Assembly (NCBI GenBank): GCA_017308515.1
Contig: JAFKEN010000008.1
Span: 87,495 to 151,494 of the forward strand
Source of the DNA: Actinomycetales bacterium
Lineage (GTDB): Bacteria; Actinomycetota; Actinomycetes; Actinomycetales; Microbacteriaceae
Reading direction: 5' to 3'
Length of the DNA: 64,000 bases
In this document: positions 1 to 8,828 of the stretch, piece by piece
Numbering within the stretch: position 1 is the first letter of the stretch
How the letters are laid out: the number at the start of each line of letters is the position of its first letter
Position numbers and translations under genes: made by a program
The notes under the pieces: generated by a model
Database searches by the model: none
What the model saw: only the letters and a program-made list of their open reading frames with translations
What the model was told of the DNA's origin: nothing

Positions 1-482
1 CCCGTGAGCAGGAACCCGGCGAGCAGCGCGCCGACGACGAGCAGCACCGCGAGAAGCAGCGAGCCGACGGCGGCGAACGCGGCCCGCACCGGGTGACGCC
101 GGAATACCCCGAAGCCGCCGAGACCGCGGCCGCCGAGCGCGGAGGCCGGCAGGATCACGAGGCCCAGCACCGCGGCGACCGGCACGAGCAGCGCGCTCAC
201 CACCCCGGCGAGGATCGCCAGGGCCGACACCGCCGCCGACCATCCCAGCAGCGGCCGCGAGAAGCGCCCGCGCTCGGGGGCGACGAGCACCGCGGTCGCC
301 GCGGCGAGCACGGCGAACTCGACGACGAGCACCACGAGCGAGCCGAGTGCCTCGAGCACGAAGAGCGCGTCGGGATCCCCGCCGAGCCCCGGCAGCGCGC
401 TCAGCGCCTGCAGACCCGCGCCCGCCCCGATCGCGAGGGCGAGCGCCCCCGCGGCGATGCCGCGATGCCGTGTCGCGCTCAT
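1..482 (-). CDS. Polytopic membrane protein of unknown function (3' end off window)
   Basis: An open frame runs on the minus strand from ATG at 482 to the window edge, giving 160 residues without a stop. The protein is very hydrophobic, with predicted membrane segments near residues 8-30, 40-66, 80-112 and 133-158, separated by short Arg-rich loops. Its ATG overlaps the TGA of the lipoprotein gene upstream (ATGA), so it is probably translated as the last visible gene of the phosphoesterase/lipoprotein string. The C-terminus lies outside the window. I do not recognise a family. Confidence 0.7.
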   Translation of the reverse strand, partial: MSATRHRGIAAGALALAIGAGAGLQALSALPGLGGDPDALFVLEALGSLVVLVVEFAVLAAATAVLVAPERGRFSRPLLGWSAAVSALAILAGVVSALLVPVAAVLGLVILPASALGGRGLGGFGVFRRHPVRAAFAAVGSLLLAVLLVVGALLAGFLLT

Positions 483-871
483 GAGCCGGCCATCGCCTTC
501 TCCAGCACGTCCTGGATCGAGCCGGAGTAGACCTGCTCCGAGCCGACGGTCACGGTGAGCACGGTCGGGTCGTCGGCGGGGGAGTCGACGGTGATGGTCG
601 CGCCGTCGACGGTCGTGCCGGTGCAGGAGACCGCGTCGTCGGAGGACTGGGTGCACACCGGGGCGGTCAGCACGTCGACCTGGGCGTGGAGCAGCAGGTC
701 GATCGCCGCGTAGCGCACCTCGGCGAGGTGGTCGCCACCGACCGGGGCGATCGCGGCGATCTGCGAGCAGCCCGTCAGGGCTAGTGCCGCCAGGCCGAGG
801 AGGCCGAGCACCGCACCGCGGTTGACCCCGGCGGGAGAGCGGCGGATGCGCACGGCCGCACCCGCGCTCAC
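479..871 (-). CDS. Small secreted lipoprotein
   Basis: This 130-residue product starts at GTG 871, which overlaps the TGA of the phosphoesterase gene (GTGA). An Arg-containing N-terminus and a hydrophobic stretch lead to the lipobox LTGC at about residue 34, so it should be lipid-anchored outside the membrane. The mature part contains two cysteines about ten residues apart (APVCTQ and VSCTG) and a short beta-rich C-terminal half. This resembles small DUF4333-like actinobacterial lipoproteins, but that assignment is uncertain. It is translationally coupled to genes on both sides. Confidence 0.7.
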   Translation of the reverse strand: MSAGAAVRIRRSPAGVNRGAVLGLLGLAALALTGCSQIAAIAPVGGDHLAEVRYAAIDLLLHAQVDVLTAPVCTQSSDDAVSCTGTTVDGATITVDSPADDPTVLTVTVGSEQVYSGSIQDVLEKAMAGS

Positions 872-2649
872 GAGGCGCTCCGGCGCTCGGCGGCGAGCAC
901 GCGCGCGCCCTCGTCGAGGTGCTGGGCCTCGAGAGCCGCGTCGGTGATCCGCTCGAGGGGGAACGGCGCCGGCAGCAGCAGCTCGGTGTTGCGGTCGAGC
1001 GGCGAGCCGCGGCGCATCGAGGGGCTCTCGGCCCAGTCGTTGGCCGCGAACTCGCGCGCGCGGGAGGCGAGGTCGGAGCAGCTGCCCGAGTCGCCCGGCA
1101 CGGCGGGGGAGGAGTGGTCGAGCACGGTCGTGAACAGCGACAGGGTGCCGTCGCGGTTGTCGACGATCTCGACCACCTGCTGCTGCTGCGGGAAGTCGAT
1201 GCACGAGGCGGTCGTGATCTCCCAGAATCCGCCGGACTCGGAGGTGTGGGCGAGGATCTGGTTGAGGTGGGTGTGGCCGTTGAGCCACGCGATCGCGACC
1301 GGGTAGCGCAGCAGCAGGTCGACGACCTCCTCCGCGTGGTGCAGCACCTCGTCCTGACCGGGGCGCACCGCGGCGTTCTCGAGGGTGAGGCTGTTGTGGT
1401 GGCTCAGCACGAGCACGAGCTTGTTCTCGGCGGTGGCCTTCTCGAGCTGCTCGCGCAGCCACACGAACTGCACGTCGGGCAGCGCGCCGTCGGGGCCGGC
1501 GACGGCGTTGCAGGTGTCGAGGCCGAGCGCACGCACCTGCGGGCTGAGGTCGGCCGCCCACCAGGTCTCGCCGGTGTCGAGGTTGCGCTGCGTGAAGCCG
1601 TGGCCGACGGGGCCGGGCTCGGGCTGGGTCACGAAGTGCTCGGCCATGAACTCGCGCTGCTCGAACAGCCGCCGGGCGGGGTTCGCGGTGACCGGGCGGA
1701 AGCCGGGGCCGCCGAGCGCGAGCCCCGCCGCCGCGACCGCCTGCTGCAGCGCGCTGCCGCTGGCGGCGTATCCGGTGAGCGCGAGCGCCGCGGTCGCCTC
1801 CACCGAGAACGACTTCTGCCCGCCGACCGCGAGGGCGTGCAGCTGCGGGCTCAGGTCGAAGGTGCCCAGCAGCAGCGTGTCGTGGTTGCCGTACACCGCG
1901 TACCACGGGGCCGGCAGTCCGGGGGAGGGCACGGGCTGCGCGATCGCCTGGGCCAGCAGCTCGGGCAGCCTCGGGAAGCCGTAGTCGCCGAACGGGCCGC
2001 CGGTCGGATCCCCGGGCCGGTACGCCCAGGTCGCCTCGGCCCAGGCCTGCACGCCCTGGTAGATCGCGCCCGAGCTTGCCGGGTCGACGGCGACGCTGTC
2101 CATGAGGTCGATGTACCAGCGCAGCTCGAGCGAGGAGTGCATGTCGGCGCTGTCGCCCGTGACGACCGCGGCGCCCATCGGGGCGCCGGTCAGCGGGCTG
2201 TAGCGCGCGTCGGAGAAGGCCTGCACCATCGCCGCGGTCGTGTGCGGGCTCATCGGGTCGTGCGGGTGGAAGGCGGAGCCCCAGGCCGAGTGGTCCTGCA
2301 CGATCATCGGCTCGATGCGGCCGGGCGACTGGGCGTCGATGACGTGCAGGTCGGAGAGGTGGCCGAGGTAGAGCAGCGAACGCCGTCGCGCGGCGCGGGA
2401 CGGGTCGGGGCTCGCGCGCAACACGTCGAGCCGGGGCAGGTACGGCTCGCCGGGGCCGGTCGTCAGGGTGCGGTAGCTGCCCTTCTGCACCCGCCCGTGC
2501 AGAATCGTCTGCTGCAGCGTCGAGGGGATGCCGCCGGGATCGACGCGCGGAGCCGCGAGCGCCGAGCCCACGAGCTGAGGCTCGAGCCCGAGCGCCGCGG
2601 CCGCGACGGCCGCGCGCGCGAGGAACTGGCGTCGCGAGAGCCCGGGCAT
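868..2649 (-). CDS. Tat-exported metallophosphoesterase, TIGR03767 type
   Basis: The 593-residue product opens with a twin-arginine signal (LSRRQFLARAAVAAAALGL), so it is probably exported folded. Calcineurin-like metal-binding motifs appear in order: GHLSDLHVID, GDSADMHS, YGNHDT, LSHHNS and NGHTHLNQ. These are the residues that coordinate a dinuclear metal centre in phosphoesterases. Overall sequence and length match the actinobacterial TIGR03767 (PPA1498-like) family, whose substrate is unknown. I place the start at ATG 2649 because GAAAGG lies about 8 nt upstream. An upstream in-frame start at 2709 would add 20 residues ahead of the Tat signal. It heads a three-gene string. Confidence 0.9.
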   Translation of the reverse strand: MPGLSRRQFLARAAVAAAALGLEPQLVGSALAAPRVDPGGIPSTLQQTILHGRVQKGSYRTLTTGPGEPYLPRLDVLRASPDPSRAARRRSLLYLGHLSDLHVIDAQSPGRIEPMIVQDHSAWGSAFHPHDPMSPHTTAAMVQAFSDARYSPLTGAPMGAAVVTGDSADMHSSLELRWYIDLMDSVAVDPASSGAIYQGVQAWAEATWAYRPGDPTGGPFGDYGFPRLPELLAQAIAQPVPSPGLPAPWYAVYGNHDTLLLGTFDLSPQLHALAVGGQKSFSVEATAALALTGYAASGSALQQAVAAAGLALGGPGFRPVTANPARRLFEQREFMAEHFVTQPEPGPVGHGFTQRNLDTGETWWAADLSPQVRALGLDTCNAVAGPDGALPDVQFVWLREQLEKATAENKLVLVLSHHNSLTLENAAVRPGQDEVLHHAEEVVDLLLRYPVAIAWLNGHTHLNQILAHTSESGGFWEITTASCIDFPQQQQVVEIVDNRDGTLSLFTTVLDHSSPAVPGDSGSCSDLASRAREFAANDWAESPSMRRGSPLDRNTELLLPAPFPLERITDAALEAQHLDEGARVLAAERRSAS

Positions 2650-2753
2650 CGGCGGCCTTTCTTCACGGAGCCCGGTCGCGGGGGTGTCGCGCGCGGGTGG
2701 ATCGATCATGGCATCCCGCGCCAGGCCGCCACCACTCGCCTCAGCGCGTCGGG

Positions 2754-3254
2754 TCAGGCGAGCGGATCGCCCGTGGAGTACCAGTCCCGCTCGTGGTAGA
2801 TGAGCGCCTCGTCGGGCTCGCCGAGACCGCCGTCTTCGATCTCGACGACGACGAGCGCGCTCTCCACGACCGCCACCCGCTCGACGATGCGGCCGTACAT
2901 CCAGGCCGGCACGTTCTTGAGCAGGGGCAGGCCGCCGGGCCCCGGCTCCCAGTGATCGCCGACGAAGCGCTGGTCGCGGTCGCCCGCGAGCTGGATCGCG
3001 ACATCGCGGTTGCGCGCACCGAGGATGTGCACGAGCACGTGCGTGCCCTCGTGCACGGCCCGGTAGGCGCTCGCCTTGCGGGCCATGTTGAAGGTCGCCA
3101 GCGGCGGCGCGGCCGACAGGGACGCGAGCGAGGTCGCGGTGAATCCGACGGGGGAGCCGTCCGGGTCGAGCGCGGTGACGGCGCTCACGCCGGCGGAGAG
3201 GCGACGGAAGGCCTGCTTGAAGGCGTCGACGTCGCCGGGGGTGATGCGGTCCAT
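2754..3254 (-). CDS. Flavin reductase-like FMN-binding protein
   Basis: This 166-residue protein matches the flavin reductase-like domain (DIM6/NTAB, split-barrel FMN binding). The N-terminal half has LSAGVSAVTALDPDGSPVGFTATSLASLS, which is the typical FMN-binding strand-turn region. ATFNMARKASAYRAV follows, and a C-terminal strand carries LIYHERDWYS. Such proteins use NAD(P)H to reduce FMN for a partner oxygenase or act as standalone oxidoreductases. No partner oxygenase is adjacent, so the physiological substrate is open. It is divergent from hisD with a 20-nt spacer between start codons. Confidence 0.85.
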   Translation of the reverse strand: MDRITPGDVDAFKQAFRRLSAGVSAVTALDPDGSPVGFTATSLASLSAAPPLATFNMARKASAYRAVHEGTHVLVHILGARNRDVAIQLAGDRDQRFVGDHWEPGPGGLPLLKNVPAWMYGRIVERVAVVESALVVVEIEDGGLGEPDEALIYHERDWYSTGDPLA

Positions 3255-3259
3255 CCCTC

Positions 3260-3265
3260 TAGCAT
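3260..3265 (+). promoter_or_regulatory. Putative -10 element of hisD
   Basis: TAGCAT lies 9 nt before the ATG at 3275 with no Shine-Dalgarno sequence in between. A transcript starting here would be leaderless or nearly so. No clear -35 box is visible. Confidence 0.4.
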
Positions 3266-3274
3266 GGTCGAGCC

Positions 3275-4579
3275 ATGATGCAGACGCTGGACCTCCGCGG
3301 TCGCCGCCCCTCCCGTGTCGAGCTGGCGGGCCTCGTGCCGCGCGCCGAGGTCGACGTCGCCGCCGCCAGCGCCGCCGCCCGCGAGCTCATCGACGACGTG
3401 CGCGCACGGGGCGAGGAGGCGTTGCGCGCGCAGTCCGCCCGCTTCGACGGGGGCGAACCCGAGTCGGTGCGCGTCGACCCGGCCCGGATCACCGCGGCCG
3501 TCTCCGCGCTCGACGGCGACGTGCGCGCCGCCCTCGAGGAGGCGATCCGCCGGGTGCGGCTCGCGAGCCAGGCGCAGGTGCCCGAGCCGCGCGTGACCTC
3601 CCTCGGACCGGGCGCCGAGGTCGTGCAGCGCTGGCAGCCCGTCGGGCGCGTCGGGCTCTACGTTCCCGGCGGCAAGGCCGTCTACCCCTCGAGCGTCGTC
3701 ATGAACGTCGTCCCGGCCCAGATCGCGGGCGTCGCCTCGGTCGTGGTGGCCTCGCCGCCGCAGCGCGACTTCGACGGCGAGGTGCACCCGGTGATCCTCG
3801 GGGCCCTCGGGTTGCTGGGCGTCGACGAGGTCTACGCGATGGGCGGGGCGGGCGCGATCGGCGCGCTCACCTACGGCGTGCCGGGGCTGGGTCTCGACCC
3901 GGTCGACGTCGTCACCGGGCCGGGCAACGTCTTCGTCGCCGCCGCCAAGCGCCTCGTGCACGGGGTCGTTGGCATCGACGCCGAGGCGGGGCCGACCGAG
4001 ATCCTCGTGATCGCCGACGAGACGGCCGACGCCCGCCTGGTCGCCGCCGACCTGGTCAGCCAGGCCGAGCACGACGAGCTCGCCGCCGCGGTGCTCGTGA
4101 CGGATTCGACGGTCCTCGCCGAGGCCGTCACCGCCGAACTCGAGCAGCTGGCGGCGACGACCCGGCACCGCGAGCGGGTGCGGGTCGCGCTCGGCGGCGT
4201 GCAGTCGGCTCTCGTGCTCGTCGACGACCTCGAGCAGGCGGTCGCGGTGAGCGAGGCCTACGCGCCTGAGCACCTCGAGATCCAGACCCGCGACCCCGGC
4301 GCGGTGCTCGACCGCATCGGCAACGCGGGCGCGATCTTCCTCGGCCGCGAGGCACCGGTGAGCCTGGGCGACTACCTCGCCGGCTCCAACCACGTGCTCC
4401 CGACCGGTGGGCAGGCGCGCTTCTCGGCGGGGCTCAACGCGGCCACCTTCCTGCGGGCCCAGCAGGTGATCCGCTACGACCGCACGGGTCTCGGCGACGT
4501 CGCGGGCCTCATCCGCGCGCTGAGCGACGCCGAGCAGCTGCCAGCGCACGGCGACGCCGTCGACGCGCGCCTCGACTGA
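3275..4579 (+). CDS. hisD: Histidinol dehydrogenase
   Basis: The 434-residue product oxidises L-histidinol to L-histidine in two NAD-dependent steps, the last reactions of histidine synthesis. Family hallmarks are present along the whole length: [31 protein letters not shown], the zinc-ligand region [17 protein letters not shown], and [17 protein letters not shown] with another zinc/active-site His. Length is normal for the family. Two adjacent ATGs (3275 and 3278) are possible starts. It stands alone here, with nrdR 83 nt downstream; the other his genes are not in the window. Confidence 0.97.
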   Translation: MMQTLDLRGRRPSRVELAGLVPRAEVDVAAASAAARELIDDVRARGEEALRAQSARFDGGEPESVRVDPARITAAVSALDGDVRAALEEAIRRVRLASQAQVPEPRVTSLGPGAEVVQRWQPVGRVGLYVPGGKAVYPSSVVMNVVPAQIAGVASVVVASPPQRDFDGEVHPVILGALGLLGVDEVYAMGGAGAIGALTYGVPGLGLDPVDVVTGPGNVFVAAAKRLVHGVVGIDAEAGPTEILVIADETADARLVAADLVSQAEHDELAAAVLVTDSTVLAEAVTAELEQLAATTRHRERVRVALGGVQSALVLVDDLEQAVAVSEAYAPEHLEIQTRDPGAVLDRIGNAGAIFLGREAPVSLGDYLAGSNHVLPTGGQARFSAGLNAATFLRAQQVIRYDRTGLGDVAGLIRALSDAEQLPAHGDAVDARLD

Positions 4580-4647
4580 GGCCGCCGGACCACGGGCCCG
4601 GCCGGCGCCACGGGGCGCGGCAGCCGGGAGCGCGGCAGGCCGCACGG

Positions 4648-4653
4648 TATCCT
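4648..4653 (+). promoter_or_regulatory. Putative -10 element of nrdR
   Basis: TATCCT lies 9 nt upstream of the nrdR ATG, and no Shine-Dalgarno sequence separates them. The spacing suggests a very short or absent 5' leader. Confidence 0.4.
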
Positions 4654-4662
4654 GGCCGCGCC

Positions 4663-5142
4663 ATGTTCTGCCCCTTCTGCCGCCACCCGGACAGCCGGGT
4701 GATCGACTCGCGCACCTCCGACGACGGCACCGCGATCCGCCGCCGGCGGCAGTGCCCCGAGTGCGGCCGGCGGTTCTCGACCACCGAGACGGCGAGCCTC
4801 AGCGTCATCAAGCGCGACGGCGTCGTCGAGCCCTTCAGCCGCGACAAGATCGTCGCCGGCGTGCGCAAGGCGTGCCAGGGCCGCCCGGTGAGCGACGCCG
4901 ACCTCGCGCTGCTCGCGCAGAAGGTCGAGGAGCAGGTGCGCGCGACCGGCGCGAGCCAGATCGACGCCAACGACATCGGCCTCGCGATCCTGCCCTCGCT
5001 GCGCGAGCTCGACGAGGTCGCCTACCTGCGCTTCGCGAGCGTCTACCAGGGCTTCGAATCCCTCGAGGACTTCGAGACGGCCATCACGCTGTTGCGCGTC
5101 GAGCACGCGAGCCGCACCGACGACGCGTCGGTCGACTCCTAG
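4663..5142 (+). CDS. nrdR: Transcriptional repressor NrdR
   Basis: This 159-residue protein is the ATP/dATP-sensing repressor of ribonucleotide reductase genes. The N-terminal zinc ribbon is complete ([15 protein letters not shown] followed by CPECGRRF). The ATP-cone domain follows ([24 protein letters not shown]). The C-terminal part contains the typical [17 protein letters not shown]. Length is standard. The pyrD ATG follows immediately after the TAG stop, so the two are likely co-transcribed. No nrd genes lie nearby, so it acts in trans. Confidence 0.96.
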   Translation: MFCPFCRHPDSRVIDSRTSDDGTAIRRRRQCPECGRRFSTTETASLSVIKRDGVVEPFSRDKIVAGVRKACQGRPVSDADLALLAQKVEEQVRATGASQIDANDIGLAILPSLRELDEVAYLRFASVYQGFESLEDFETAITLLRVEHASRTDDASVDS

Positions 5143-6207
5143 ATGGCGGGCGCTTCCGGGCCCTACGCCCTGCTCTTCCGCGTCGTGCTCGCGCGGCTCG
5201 ACCCCGAGACCGCGCACCGCCTCGCGGCCCTTGTGATCCGCGCGCTGCCGTGGATCGGCGTGGGCGCCGTGCTCGCGCGCACCGGGCGGCCGCATCCCTC
5301 GCTCGCCGTGCGCACCCTCGGGCTCGAGTTCCCGAGCCCCTTCGGCCTCGCGGCGGGCTTCGACAAGGACGCGACGATGGTCCGCGGGCTCGCGCAGTCG
5401 GGCTTCGGGCACGTCGAGGTGGGCACGGTGACGGCGCTGCCGCAGCCGGGCAATCCGCGCCCGCGGCTTTTCCGGCTCATCCCCGATCGCGCCGTCGTCA
5501 ACCGCATGGGCTTCAACAACCGCGGCGCCGAGGCGGCCGCACGCCGGCTCGAGCGCCTGCGCCGCCGGCGCGGCCCGCACCCGATCGTCGGGGTCAACAT
5601 CGGCAAGTCGCGCGTCGTGGCCGTCGAGGACGCGATCGCCGACTACCGCACGAGCGCCGCGCGCCTGGCCCCGCTCGCCGACTACCTCGTCGTCAACGTG
5701 AGCTCGCCCAACACGCCGGGACTGCGCGGGCTGCAGGAGCTCGACCGCCTCGCGCCCCTGCTCGAGGCGGTGCGCGACGAGGCCGGCGCGACCCCGGTGC
5801 TCGTCAAGATCGCGCCCGACCTCGCCGACGACGAGGTGCGGCGGATCGCGCGCCTCGTCACCGAGCTCGACCTCGCCGGCGTGATCGCCACGAACACCAC
5901 GCTCTCCCGCGAGGGTCTGCGCACCGATCCCGCCGTCGTCGCGGCCGCGGGGGAGGGGGGACTCTCCGGAGCCCCCCTCGCCTCCCGCTCGCTCGCCGTG
6001 CTGCGGGTGCTGCGCGCCGAACTGCCGCCGGAGGCGTGCGTCATCTCGGTGGGCGGCGTGACGACCGCCGCGGACGCGGCCGAACGCCTGCGCGCCGGCG
6101 CGACGCTCGTGCAGGGCTACACGGCCTACCTCTACGAGGGGCCGCTCTGGGCGCGCCGACTCGTGCGCGGGCTGCCCGCCGCCCTGGCGGGCGGCTCGGC
6201 GAGCTAG
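5143..6207 (+). CDS. pyrD: Dihydroorotate dehydrogenase (quinone), class 2
   Basis: The 354-residue enzyme oxidises dihydroorotate to orotate in pyrimidine synthesis and passes electrons to the membrane quinone pool. Class 2 features are visible: an N-terminal amphipathic extension (residues about 1-45), FGLAAGFDKDA, NRMGFNNRGAEA, and NVSSPNTPGLRGLQ with the catalytic Ser that marks class 2 rather than the Cys of class 1. C-terminal FMN phosphate-binding segments are SVGGVTTAADA and GATLVQGYTAYLYEGP. It starts directly after nrdR. The 3' end runs into short repeats shared with the convergent gene. Confidence 0.96.
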   Translation: MAGASGPYALLFRVVLARLDPETAHRLAALVIRALPWIGVGAVLARTGRPHPSLAVRTLGLEFPSPFGLAAGFDKDATMVRGLAQSGFGHVEVGTVTALPQPGNPRPRLFRLIPDRAVVNRMGFNNRGAEAAARRLERLRRRRGPHPIVGVNIGKSRVVAVEDAIADYRTSAARLAPLADYLVVNVSSPNTPGLRGLQELDRLAPLLEAVRDEAGATPVLVKIAPDLADDEVRRIARLVTELDLAGVIATNTTLSREGLRTDPAVVAAAGEGGLSGAPLASRSLAVLRVLRAELPPEACVISVGGVTTAADAAERLRAGATLVQGYTAYLYEGPLWARRLVRGLPAALAGGSAS

Positions 6208-6254
6208 CTCGGCAGGCGGCCGCTCAGCTCGGCGACGGCCCCGCTCAGCTCGGG
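6206..6254. repeat. Short tandem repeat bridging the ends of pyrD and the DUF3043 gene
   Basis: AGCTCGGC occurs at 6206-6213 and 6226-6233, and AGCTCGGG at 6247-6254, with related GC-rich bases between them (periods 20 and 21). The minus-strand stop TGA of the DUF3043 gene (6247-6245) lies inside a unit and is duplicated at 6226-6224. The spacer therefore looks like a tandem copy of that gene's 3' end. Confidence 0.6.
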
Positions 6255-6853
6255 AACTGCCCGCGCTTGACCTGCGGCTTGGGCATGCGCAGCAGGCGGA
6301 ACTGCACCATGCGCATGAATGCGTAGAAGCGCACGCCGCGCTCGACCTTGCCGGCGCCGAACTTGTCGGCGAGCTTGCGCTTGATGATCCAGCTGACCGT
6401 GATGCCCTCGATCACGACGATGCCGATGTAGGCCCAGACCACGAGCAGCGCGACCGCGGTCACCTGGCTCGCGAGGGCGGGCGGCAGGATCGCCGGGAGG
6501 AAGTAGGTCAGCAGCACGACCAACAGCAGCGGCAGCACGACCTCGCCGAGGCTCAGGCGCGCGTCGACGTAGTCGCGCACGTAGCGCTTCTGCGGGCCGC
6601 GGTCTCGCACCGGGAGGAAGCGCTCCTCGCCGTTGGCCATGCCGATGCGCTGGCGCTCGCGCGCCTCGCGATCCTTCGCGCGGGCGTCGCGGGAGGCCTG
6701 CCGCCGGTCGGTCGGCACGAGCGGGCGCTTGTTGGCGGCCTCGCGCTCCTTGCGGGTCGGCGTGGGGCGGCCCTTGCCGTGCTCGAGCGACGCGGCCGGG
6801 TCGGCGGCGTCGGTCGACTCGGAGGGGTCGGGCGTGCGGGAGGAAGAAGCCAC
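6245..6853 (-). CDS. DUF3043 family membrane protein
   Basis: The 202-residue protein has a charged N-terminal half rich in Lys, Arg and Glu, including RKEREAANKRPLVPTDRR and the conserved RERQRIGMANGEE and RDRGPQKRYVRDYVD. Two membrane segments follow near residues 108-130 and 137-158. This matches DUF3043, an actinobacterial family of unknown function. It converges with pyrD and diverges from the M20 peptidase gene, with only 38 nt between their starts. Confidence 0.85.
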   Translation of the reverse strand: MASSSRTPDPSESTDAADPAASLEHGKGRPTPTRKEREAANKRPLVPTDRRQASRDARAKDREARERQRIGMANGEERFLPVRDRGPQKRYVRDYVDARLSLGEVVLPLLLVVLLTYFLPAILPPALASQVTAVALLVVWAYIGIVVIEGITVSWIIKRKLADKFGAGKVERGVRFYAFMRMVQFRLLRMPKPQVKRGQFPS

Positions 6854-6878
6854 GGGGTACCTCGCTGTCGGATCCGCT

Positions 6879-6884
6879 TAAGAT
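6879..6884 (+). promoter_or_regulatory. Putative -10 element of the M20 dipeptidase gene
   Basis: TAAGAT is followed by 7 nt and then the ATG at 6892, with no ribosome binding site in between. This is the geometry of a leaderless transcript. Confidence 0.45.
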
Positions 6885-6891
6885 TACCGGC

Positions 6892-8304
6892 ATGTCTGCC
6901 CCGGCCCCGGACCCGTCCGTCGCGCGACTGCGGGACGAGGTGGCGGGCGGGCTGCCGGCGGCGCTGGCCGACCTGGGGCGGCTCGTGCGCATCCCCTCGG
7001 TCTCCTGGGACGGCTTCGACGAGGAGCACGTCATCGCCAGTGCGGAGGCCGTCGCCACCCTCGCGCGCGAGGTCGGGCTCTTCGACGAGGTGCACGTCGT
7101 GCGCGAGCCGATCCCCGAGGGGCTGACGCGCGCCGGCGAGCAGGGTCTGCCCGCCGTGATCGCCACCCGCGCGGCGAAGAACGGGCGCCCGACCGTGCTG
7201 CTCTACGCCCACCACGACGTGCAGCCGCCCGGCGATCCCGCCCTGTGGGAGTCGGAGCCCTTCGAGCCGACCGTGCGCGGCGAGCGCATCTACGGCCGCG
7301 GCGCCGCCGACGACAAGGCCGGCGTCGTCACCCACATCGCGGCGCTGCGCGCGCTGCGGGAGGTGCTCGGCGACGACCCCTCGATCGGCCTCGTGCTCTT
7401 CGCCGAGGGGGAGGAGGAGTTCGGCTCGCGCTCCTTCCGCACCATCCTCGAGCGGCACGCCGAGCGCCTGCGCTCCGACGCGATGATCATCGCCGACTCG
7501 GGCAACTGGGATCTCGCGACCCCCGCCCTCACCGTCGGCCTGCGCGGCGCCGTCGCCTTCAACCTCACCGTCTCGACCCTCGACCACGCCCTGCACTCGG
7601 GCATGTTCGGCGGAGCGCTGCCCGACGCGATGCTCGCCGCGATCCGGATGCTCGCCACCCTCTGGAACGACGACGGCTCCGTCGCGGTCGCGGGGCTGCG
7701 CGCGCACGAGGCCGAGACACCCGCCTACGACGAGGCGCGGCTGCGCGAGGAGGCCGGCCCACTGCCCGGCACGAGCCCGATCGGGCGCGGCGAGATCCTC
7801 TCGCGGATCTGGAACCAGCCCGCGATCACCGTGACCGGCATCGACGCCCCGAGCATCAAGGACGCCTCGAACAGCCTGCTGCCGAGCGTGCGGGTGCGCA
7901 TCTCGGCGCGTGTCGCCCCCGGCCAGTCGGCGGCCGAGGCGCGCGCCGCGATCATGGCCCATCTCGAGGCCCACGCGCCCTTCGGAGCGACCCTCGCGAC
8001 CGACGGTCTCGACGTCGGCGAGCCCTTCCTCGTCGACACCAGCGGCTGGGCCGCCGAGGAGGCGCTCGACGCGCTGCGCGACGCCTGGGGCGCCGAGCCG
8101 GTGCAGATGGGCGTCGGCGGCTCGATCCCCTTCGTGCACGACCTCCTCGAGCGTTACCCCGAGGCCCAGATCCTCATCACGGGCGTCGAGGATCCCGACT
8201 CGCGCGCGCACAGCCCGAACGAATCGCTCCACGTGCCCTCGCTCGAGCGCACCATCCTCGCCGAGGCGCTGCTGCTGGCGCGCCTGGACGCGCGCGAGCT
8301 CTGA
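6892..8304 (+). CDS. M20 family dipeptidase
   Basis: The 470-residue product is a zinc-dependent exopeptidase of family M20. Metal-ligand and catalytic motifs are visible in order: YAHHDVQPPGD (His, Asp), GRGAADDKAGV (bridging Asp), AEGEEEFGS (catalytic Glu and ligand Glu) and MIIADSG (ligand Asp). The dimerisation/lid domain lies between about residues 215 and 340 and includes HSGMFGGALPDAM. Length and order match cytosolic dipeptidases that release amino acids from short peptides; substrate range cannot be read from the sequence. It is followed by erpA after 58 nt. Confidence 0.92.
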   Translation: MSAPAPDPSVARLRDEVAGGLPAALADLGRLVRIPSVSWDGFDEEHVIASAEAVATLAREVGLFDEVHVVREPIPEGLTRAGEQGLPAVIATRAAKNGRPTVLLYAHHDVQPPGDPALWESEPFEPTVRGERIYGRGAADDKAGVVTHIAALRALREVLGDDPSIGLVLFAEGEEEFGSRSFRTILERHAERLRSDAMIIADSGNWDLATPALTVGLRGAVAFNLTVSTLDHALHSGMFGGALPDAMLAAIRMLATLWNDDGSVAVAGLRAHEAETPAYDEARLREEAGPLPGTSPIGRGEILSRIWNQPAITVTGIDAPSIKDASNSLLPSVRVRISARVAPGQSAAEARAAIMAHLEAHAPFGATLATDGLDVGEPFLVDTSGWAAEEALDALRDAWGAEPVQMGVGGSIPFVHDLLERYPEAQILITGVEDPDSRAHSPNESLHVPSLERTILAEALLLARLDAREL

Positions 8305-8350
8305 GCGCCACCACCCGCGGCGCTGCCAGCCCGCACCGGGGCGGCCGTCG

Positions 8351-8356
8351 TACACT
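8351..8356 (+). promoter_or_regulatory. Putative -10 element of erpA
   Basis: TACACT is followed by 6 nt and the ATG at 8363, and no Shine-Dalgarno sequence is present. The spacing implies transcription starting at the start codon. Confidence 0.45.
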
Positions 8357-8362
8357 CGGGGC

Positions 8363-8734
8363 ATGACCGACACGACGATCGCCCCCGCGAGCACCGAGGC
8401 CGACCCCACCCACGGCGTGGCGCTGACCGACACGGCCGCCGCGAAGGTGAAGAGCCTGCTCGAGCAGGAGGGGCGCGACGACCTGCGCCTGCGCGTCGCC
8501 GTGCAGCCGGGCGGCTGCTCGGGCCTCATCTACCAGCTCTACTTCGACGAGCGCCTGCTCGACGGCGACGCCACCCGCGACTTCGACGGCGTCGAGGTCG
8601 TCGTGGACAAGATGAGCGTGCCCTACCTCGACGGCGCGTCGATCGACTTCGAGGACTCGATCCAGAAGCAGGGCTTCACGATCGACAACCCCAACGCGCA
8701 GGGCTCCTGCGCCTGCGGCGACAGCTTCCACTGA
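8363..8734 (+). CDS. erpA: Iron-sulfur cluster insertion protein ErpA (HesB/IscA family)
   Basis: This 123-residue A-type carrier transfers iron-sulfur clusters to apo-proteins. The three conserved cysteines are in place: VQPGGCSGLIYQL and the C-terminal GSCACGDSFH (CxC). The beta-rich HesB core VALTDTAAAKVKSLL lies between a short N-terminal extension and the CxC tail. Its position just before the oxidase operon suggests support of respiratory iron-sulfur proteins such as the Rieske subunit, but that link is inference. Confidence 0.93.
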   Translation: MTDTTIAPASTEADPTHGVALTDTAAAKVKSLLEQEGRDDLRLRVAVQPGGCSGLIYQLYFDERLLDGDATRDFDGVEVVVDKMSVPYLDGASIDFEDSIQKQGFTIDNPNAQGSCACGDSFH

Positions 8735-8828
8735 CGGGCGGCGCGACACCCGCGGTGTGGCGCTCCGGGGGTTCCGCCGGAGGGATAGACTCGGGGAGCA
8801 ACTGCTCGACGCTTCCGAGAGGTCACTG

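Noticed and set aside
919..2799. Long plus-strand open frame opposite the phosphoesterase
   Set aside because: Its product is Arg/Val/Gly repetitive and matches no fold, while the minus strand encodes complete metal-site motifs. High GC lengthens antisense frames.
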